Origin: Saccoglossus kowalevskii
Taxonomy: Eukaryota; Hemichordata; Enteropneusta; Harrimaniidae
Reading direction: 5' to 3'
DNA length: 27,582 bases
Assembly: GCF_000003605.2 (NCBI RefSeq)
Contig: NW_003155238.1
Location: forward strand, 748,696 to 776,277
Of the stretch, positions 22,363 through 27,582 are shown piece after piece. The notes under the pieces are model-generated. The model saw only the letters and a list, made by a program, of their open reading frames with translations. It made no database searches and had not been told where the DNA came from. Each line of letters starts with the position of its first letter. Position 1 is the first letter of the stretch. Position numbers and translations under genes: made by a program.

Positions 22363-23637
22363 GTAAAGAAAAACATTTTTTTTTTTTTAAACATCAATTC
22401 TATAGATTCCGCAAGAGAAATCACTTATTTCATTTTGCTTTTGACAAGCGCACCTCACAATTCCATTAAAAGGTTTTTATGAATAATTTCCTACAATTTC
22501 AAAATTCATCATTTTCCAACACACACACAAATAAAATAACTAAATTGGGCATTACTCATCCATTATTGGTAGCAAATTCATATAGGGAAGGAAAATTGCT
22601 TTCTTTGTATCCGATACTTAGGAACTGGATACCATCTTTTCACTGGTGTGCATTTCAACCAATCGGTATTCAATCGCTGCTATTCATGGATTTTTTTTTT
22701 GTATTATTTGGAGCCAATTTTTCTCATTTGCACGATACATTATGAACTTAAATGTAGTATTTAATAGAGATCCTAAGGAAATAGTAACTGATGAAGATTG
22801 TAAATAAAATGGTTGCCCTTAGCGATTAGCTTCAGGCAGAGAGGAAATCAGAAATGAAAAAATAATGGAAAGTTTCTACAATTGCACAGGATGTTCAAAT
22901 TCTTTATAATATGGTTATATATTTTTTTATTCTCTCATTTACTAGTATTCAGTGTGCCTTTCATTTAATTTATTGTACATGTGTACGTGTATAAATGTAA
23001 ACCTCGGATGAAAAACTTATTCATGAATACATTTATTTATTTTGCTTATTCCGAATTAGTTACAAGTTCTGATGGTTTTCTTAGCCTGAGGCGAATCACA
23101 TTTACTGTTTTCAGATGTATGCTATTGTATGCAGTATTGAATACCTTGGGGTGTTTTTACAAACTAGTGGTTTTGCAGGAAATTTCAGATTGATGTGCTT
23201 GATTTCTTTTAATGTTGAGTAATTTATTTTTGAACTAAATCATACAGTTTTACTTTATGTCCTGGAGTGATGTTGGTCCCAGACACGATGGAGAACTTAA
23301 TGAAAAAAGGATCAATTTGGTTCAAATCATATCATTCATAATGTTATTTAGAAACCAGGCAGAATAACCTTATGAAAATGGGGAAAGTTTTGTCAGTATT
23401 TCAGCACAACAAAATTGTCCCATAATTATTATTGATTATTATTATTGAGGAAACGGATAGAGGTAGATGGAGACTCACATGATTGTATTTCCATGGCAAT
23501 AAACATTCTCCTCACCTTAAATGTAATAAGGTAGGAGGTAGAGCAGAAAAGGGTGGGGGGTAATGGGTTTCCATGGCAACATACATTGTCTTTAACTTGC
23601 ACATGTCCCATTTTTTTGTTTTTTTCTTCTTCTTCAG
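22363..23637 (+). other. dac: dac intron between exons B and C (1275 bp)
   Basis: The intron runs from GTAAAG to TTTTTTCTTCTTCTTCAG. Its 3' part holds two copies of a 23-base segment built round an X-box-like motif, 80 bp apart. No RNA gene or other coding exon is seen. The frame of exon C is open upstream to 23553, which is probably chance. Confidence 0.88.
23487..23590. repeat. Duplicated X-box-like elements, 80 bp apart
   Basis: ATTTCCATGGCAAT at 23487-23500 and GTTTCCATGGCAAC at 23567-23580 each lie at the start of a 23-base segment, TTTCCATGGCAA followed by ACATT-like sequence, in which 20 positions agree. The second copy is 57 bases before exon C. They fit the RFX X-box pattern. Confidence 0.6.
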
Positions 23638-23880
23638 ACAACAAACGAAATTCAACAGACCAGCGCGACCACCACCATCACTATCATCAGCATTCCACAG
23701 AGTCAGAGAAAATATCCAGTATTGGTAACGGATTGAATTACAATCAAACGGCGGCGGCGTTGTATAATATTCCCGAAAACACATCATCTATTGAAACGTT
23801 GCTAACAAACATTCAGGGCTTGCTTAAAGTAGCGGCTGATAATGCCAGACAACAAGAAAAACAGATCAACTTAGAAAAAG
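23638..23880 (+). CDS. dac: dachshund exon C (His-rich tract and start of DD2)
   Basis: The 243-base exon starts NKRNSTDQRD after a split Asp codon. It then has a His-rich run HHHHYHQH, a Ser/Asn-rich stretch with QTAAALYNIPEN, and from 23784 the start of the conserved C-terminal Dachshund domain: SSIETLLTNIQGLLKVA, then ADNARQQEKQINLEK. This block is nearly the same as in vertebrate DACH proteins and is diagnostic. DD2 is a long alpha-helical coiled coil that mediates contacts with Eya and other partners in the nucleus. The acceptor is CTTCTTCTTCAG. The donor GTATTC at 23881 is weak and sits inside an ATTCT pentanucleotide repeat. Both ends are phase 1. Confidence 0.96.
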
Positions 23881-23882
23881 GT

Positions 23883-23956
23883 ATTCTATTCTATTCTATT
23901 CAAACCCATTTCCAATCAAGTCTAATTCTATTCTAGTCTAGTCCAGTTTGATTCTA
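23883..23956. repeat. ATTCT pentanucleotide repeat at the exon C donor
   Basis: Nearly four tandem ATTCT units (23883-23901) begin inside the splice-donor sequence. Interrupted TTCTA and TCTAG copies follow at about 23923-23956. Confidence 0.85.
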
Positions 23957-25798
23957 CACTATTCTAAAAATAATAATGACAAAAACAACATTAGCAGAAA
24001 TATAACTAATGATTTCAAAACATTAAAGAAAATGTCAAATGCAAAACGGCTGTTGGGTGTCTCAGCTTCTTATCTCTGTAGAGACCACAGATTTATACTT
24101 TTCCTGAGGCCATATCAATGCCTGATCACCCCTTGTTGGTCACATCTCTCTCATAATACATCTGTTTCGTAAAGGTCATTACAAATGCAGGATTAAAGAT
24201 GAAATATTTATAGTTTTTAACTCTGCAGTAAAAAAAAAATCATAGTCTGTTAAATAGTTTATTTTGTTGCGCTCTAGCCCTTCATATTTCTTGTTTTGTT
24301 CTCCAGGCATTAAATTTGAATTTATAGAGTCCTGGAAAGGGACTAAATTTTTTATTGAATCAATTCTTGTCTTCTCTCTAAGTTCAGGGGTCTTATTAAA
24401 AGACTAAATGACGAAGGAGGATTGAAAATGAAATCATATTCAATTGTAACTAAAATGTAAACTATCGACTGATGACGATTGTTCTGGTTTGAGGTTGTTC
24501 ACATGAGTAATATTAATAAACATGGTATTTTCTCTGCAAAATTTGATAGTTTTCCCAGATTCATGGAAATCTAATTCCTGCCCAAATTAAACACGGTTTT
24601 CAGTCTAAGATTGTTAAAATCCATACCTGTGAAGAACAAGTAAATTTTTTATGAAGAAATTTGAAAAATGTAAAACTCAGTCTTGCATCTTTCTACGGCT
24701 TTGCTATCCATGTCACTTTCTCCAACCAAACAGACAGTTATTTCCTAAATTTGGAACCTACAAAATGTAGTTGTCTGAGTTTGTAATCAATTTGTGGTAC
24801 AAATTTTGTACTAAACTATAAGGTGGATGGTTACAAAAGTTTATAATAGTGGTGAAAAGGCTTGATGCTCTATGATATAGAGTGTATCTATCAGTCTTTT
24901 TTTTTCAAAGTTCTGGCTGATTGAAAAAAATAAACAAAATATTGTTTTATAATTTTTTTTTTGAAATTATTACTTTAGTTCTTTCTTTCTTTATTTGCTC
25001 AAGCAGTTGAACGTTGCGATAACGTGCGTACATAGTTGAGCACAAATTTCCTGTTAATTCAATACATTTGTATAAACTGTGATGTTTTCCTGACGAAATA
25101 AAAACACATTTTTCTATACCGTATCCTTCGGAGGTTTACACGCAACGTACCTCTATTGTTGATGACAAAAAAAAAGGAATTATTGTAGAGCAATGGTTTC
25201 CTGTTGATAAATATGAAATCGTTGTGAAAGACGGATCATTATTTATGCACAAGTTGACTTCATTCACAATTGAACTTATGTTTCGGAAACGTGTAGGGCG
25301 ACTTCCTGTCGAACTCAATGAATGATCATCCTCCATTGTCTTGCAATGAGAGTAATTTTATTCCCGTAAGAGAAAGGAAATTGCAAAATGCAGTGTTTAT
25401 TAAAGATTTGCTGTGAAACATTGATAATTTATGGCAGATTTCAATTTACGCGCTTTAATCAAATTTATGCCCATTGTGCCACTTAAACCGAGAGATAAAG
25501 AAACACTCAAGTCTTTTGAATCTCAGGATTTTGAAAGTAGATTGACGATGTCATATGCGAATGTCAAAGTTGAAAAGTACGTTTAAAATAATATCCAATG
25601 AATTTGAGTGAAACCTGCAATAATTTGTCATATTGGAATATTTCCTGTCATGATTATCTTTAAAAAAAAGTGAGATTAACCAAAAGTGACTGTTTTATAT
25701 GTACCGTAGTTCAAATTTTATAAATGTTTTCAATTGTTACATTTTGTCCTTATTTTTTTCCTTCCTGGCTTTTCTTACTTGGCCAATTTGTGCATGCT

Positions 25799-25878
25799 TC
25801 TGATTGGTTAATGATTATTGGTCTGTGATTGGTAAGTTTGAAATGAACATTACTCTGTGATTGGTCATTTCTGATTGC
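25799..25878 (-). promoter_or_regulatory. Cluster of inverted CCAAT boxes
   Basis: Four ATTGG pentamers lie within about 65 bases. CTGTGATTGGT occurs twice, at 25823-25833 and 25854-25864. They could be NF-Y-type sites or simply a decayed tandem repeat. The location in an intron, about 120 bases before exon D, is not that of a usual promoter. Confidence 0.35.
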
Positions 25879-25980
25879 ACAAAAATGAAAACACATAAAG
25901 CTAAAATAATTCTGTATTGATGTTTTGAATGTGATTTTTGTTTATGTTAATATTATTCCTGCTTTGTATCATCTTTCTAG

Positions 25981-26064
25981 CTGAACTGAAAATGGAACTA
26001 CTTCGAGAAAAGGAGTTGAGAGAAGCTCTTGAAAAACAATTAGTGGCAGAACAGAAAACCAGAG
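25981..26064 (+). CDS. dac: dachshund exon D (DD2 coiled coil)
   Basis: This 84-base exon encodes 28 residues: Ala from the split codon, then ELKMELLREKELREALEK and QLVAEQKTR. It matches the vertebrate DACH segment ELKMDFLRERELRETLEK closely and continues the DD2 helix from exon C without a break. Charged and leucine residues alternate in heptad fashion, as expected of a coiled coil. The acceptor is ATCTTTCTAG, the donor GTAACT at 26065, and both introns are phase 1. Confidence 0.96.
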
Positions 26065-26404
26065 GTAACTACATCATTAAAGTTATAAATAAGGTCCTTG
26101 CAACAGTTTGATTTTTTTTTTCCTTTTCTCTCATTTTGTATTATTTATCTGCATCGCAAAATCAAAATCATTACTGTGTCTACTAGATCACAATTGAATT
26201 CCTGCATGATCATTTGCCGGCACAATTTATCTTAGATCTCAAATTTTTCTTCTTCATAATTTTAATTTTTAATTTTGGTTTATAGTTAAAATAGTGTGCT
26301 AAAAAAAGCAAAAAAGGCATTTTTCATGTGTTGATTAACAACGTAAACAAAATGGCCATTTTGACTGCGATTGATAATCTTATAACTTATTTCCCTCTGT
26401 TTAG
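26065..26404 (+). other. dac: dac intron between exons D and E (340 bp)
   Basis: The intron runs from GTAACT to TTTCCCTCTGTTTAG. It is short and AT-rich, with nothing else noted. Confidence 0.92.
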
Positions 26405-26548
26405 CAATCATTCAAAAGAGGCTGAAGAAAGAGAAAAAAGCGAAAAGAAAACTTCAAGAACAGTTAGAAGTAGAACAAAAAACTCGCAGTCAGACAGACA
26501 GCAGCGTAATAAAACCAAACACTGTAGAAGCATTGCGAGTAATCAACG
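26405..26548 (+). CDS. dac: dachshund exon E (basic DD2 helix)
   Basis: The 144-base exon encodes 48 residues: Ala from the split codon, IIQKRLKKEKKAKRKLQEQL, EVEQKTRSQTDSS, then VIKPNTVEALRVIN. The block RLKKEKKAKRKLQE is the most conserved part of the Dachshund C-terminus and is highly basic, so it may also act as a nuclear localisation signal (inference). EALRVIN corresponds to the DSLRVLN segment of vertebrate DACH. The acceptor is CTGTTTAG. The donor has two overlapping options, GTAGGT at 26549 and GTACTA at 26553. Only the first keeps the phase needed for exon F. Confidence 0.96.
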
Positions 26549-27154
26549 GTAGGTACTATACTTCATATATATTTTCCAGTTTCCTGTAAATCAAATACAC
26601 ACCAATCACATAATTCAATAATTTAATTATTGTTATGATGATTATAATTATAATAATTATGATGTGTGACTATATTAAGTTGTGTCCAGGCTAATAATCA
26701 CATTTTACATGAAATGACTATAATCAAGGTTTTTTTTTAAAAAAAAAAAGGATTTTATTTATAATGACAAGTCGCTGAAATGTAAAACTGTTCTTTCTGG
26801 TATTTATTTGCATTACAATTGAAGTTGTAATCAGTGGGGTTCTCTAATTGACCATGGGAGGGGAGAAAAGCTGGTTAATTGCTGAAACGTAGATTTTTTA
26901 AAAGCTCTTTTAGAATGGGATTTATACACTTTGATTGTGTAATTATGATCGTTGCCAGTGGTCATTATGTATTCGCCATCTGTCTGGGCAAGAATGACCA
27001 ATTGTTGTCATTAACTTGCTTATTAATAGCTATGATTTACGGGGAAGAAAAAAATTATGTGCACATTTATTTAGTGAAGAGCCCCACATTTGTAATGGAT
27101 CCTACACCATGGTGTATCTGTCATCAAAACAAGTTAGGTTTTCTCTCTCCACAG
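26549..27154 (+). other. dac: dac intron between exons E and F (606 bp)
   Basis: The intron runs from GTAGGT to TTTTCTCTCTCCACAG, with a good polypyrimidine tract. It has an AT-only block of overlapping ATTAT/ATAAT motifs at about 26615-26665 and a 14-bp palindrome TACACCATGGTGTA at about 27103-27116. Confidence 0.92.
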
Positions 27155-27259
27155 ATGCCAAAATAGCCAGCAAATACAGTTACCCAAGCACGGAGGCTCT
27201 CTCCCAGGAATTAAAACTAGAGAGAAATGCACGAACAGATGCCGAGAGGAAGTTACTAG
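27155..27259 (+). CDS. dac: dachshund exon F (late C-terminal segment)
   Basis: The 105-base exon encodes 35 residues. The split codon gives Asp, then AKIASKYSYPSTEALSQEL and KLERNARTDAERKLL. RTDAER is also found near the end of vertebrate DACH, just before its final tail, so this is close to the C-terminus. The acceptor is TCTCTCCACAG and the donor GTAACT at 27260. The exon is phase 1 at both ends. If the donor is not used, the frame reads GN and stops at TAA 27265-27267, directly followed by AATAAA. The exon could therefore also be terminal in some transcripts. Confidence 0.92.
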
Positions 27260-27569
27260 GTAACTAAAATAAATCTTCATCATCATCATATATTAGGAGA
27301 TTATGGAGAACAAAGAGTGTGGGATAAAGTATTAAATAATGACAGGTCTTTTGATTAGTACTTTTTAGAATTGAGAAATTTCTTTCCTAAGGGATAATGC
27401 AATTATTTCGTGTGGTAATAGTACATGACCTTGGTCTACATAAGTAATTATAACTTGTTCAGTTCTATGTTTGGTAAAAGGACACTTATTTTCTCTTTAA
27501 TGTTGTTTGTGTTTTTTGTTAGTTTCAAGTATGAATGGGAAAGTTGGACAATGATTTGTTTTTTAACAG
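27260..27569 (+). other. dac: dac intron after exon F, with a possible acceptor near the window end
   Basis: The intron starts GTAACT. TTTGTTTTTTAACAG ends at 27569 and would be an adequate acceptor. The next 13 bases would add Val-Lys-Gly-Gly in the required phase, but that is too short to recognise, so the start of the next exon is a guess. Confidence 0.5.
27268..27273 (+). terminator. AATAAA hexamer right after an in-frame stop
   Basis: The exact AATAAA begins one base after the TAA that ends the exon F read-through frame. A GTGTGGG stretch lies about 45 bases further on. It could allow an intronic polyadenylation isoform, but the hexamer is common in AT-rich DNA. Confidence 0.3.
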
Positions 27570-27582
27570 TTAAAGGAGGGGT

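Larger units (their letters stand above)
23881..25980 (+). other. dac: dac intron between exons C and D (2100 bp)
   Basis: The intron starts with the weak donor GTATTC and ends TATCATCTTTCTAG. It opens with an ATTCT repeat tract and, 100-180 bases before exon D, has a cluster of four ATTGG (inverted CCAAT) motifs. The rest is AT-rich and without recognisable features. Confidence 0.9.

Noticed and set aside
27570-27582. Start of a seventh dac exon
   Set aside because: The acceptor is acceptable and in phase, but only 13 bases remain and cannot be matched to any Dachshund tail, so I do not list it as coding.

Overview
The window is from an AT-rich animal nuclear genome. It holds the 3' part of a multi-exon gene on the + strand that I identify as dachshund (dac/DACH), the transcriptional cofactor of the retinal-determination network. 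The evidence is six exons with GT-AG introns whose reading phases join without conflict. The last four encode the conserved C-terminal Dachbox-C/DD2 coiled coil, with landmarks such as SSIETLLTNIQGLLKVA, ELKMELLREKELREALEK and RLKKEKKAKRKLQEQL. Sparse exons, an intron of at least about 16 kb, long minisatellites and scattered G/C homopolymers suggest an invertebrate, perhaps a mollusc or other lophotrochozoan. The protein differs from the vertebrate one in the linker. The species assignment is inference.

Layout. 1-15984 has no exon I can recognise and is best read as the long intron upstream of the RPGRPPKR exon. It carries an 18-20 bp minisatellite (about 3764-4440), a 32 bp minisatellite (about 12417-13140), several homopolymers and two clear inverted repeats. 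The exons are A (15985-16100), B (22021-22362), C (23638-23880), D (25981-26064), E (26405-26548) and F (27155-27259). A possible seventh acceptor lies at 27568-27569, at the window edge. The N-terminal DD1 (Ski/Sno-type DNA-binding) domain and the true C-terminus are outside the window.

How it fits together. The exons yield about 344 residues: a basic RPGRPPKR segment and KKPKIE stretch, a Ser/Thr/Pro-rich low-complexity linker with a His-rich tract, then the long DD2 helix, which in known Dachshund proteins binds Eya and other partners. Exons B-F are all multiples of three and all flanked by phase-1 introns, so any could be skipped in frame. Several splice sites have built-in variation: a NAGNAG acceptor on exon A, a GYNNGY donor on exon E, and an in-frame stop plus AATAAA just past exon F.

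I found no new multi-gene system, no RNA gene and no intact mobile element. The most interesting signals are a set of RFX X-box-like palindromes in and around the exons, a candidate recursive-splice site at 2728/2729, an ATTCT pentanucleotide repeat starting at the exon C donor, the two minisatellites with decay and block-duplication histories, and the splice-site variation above.
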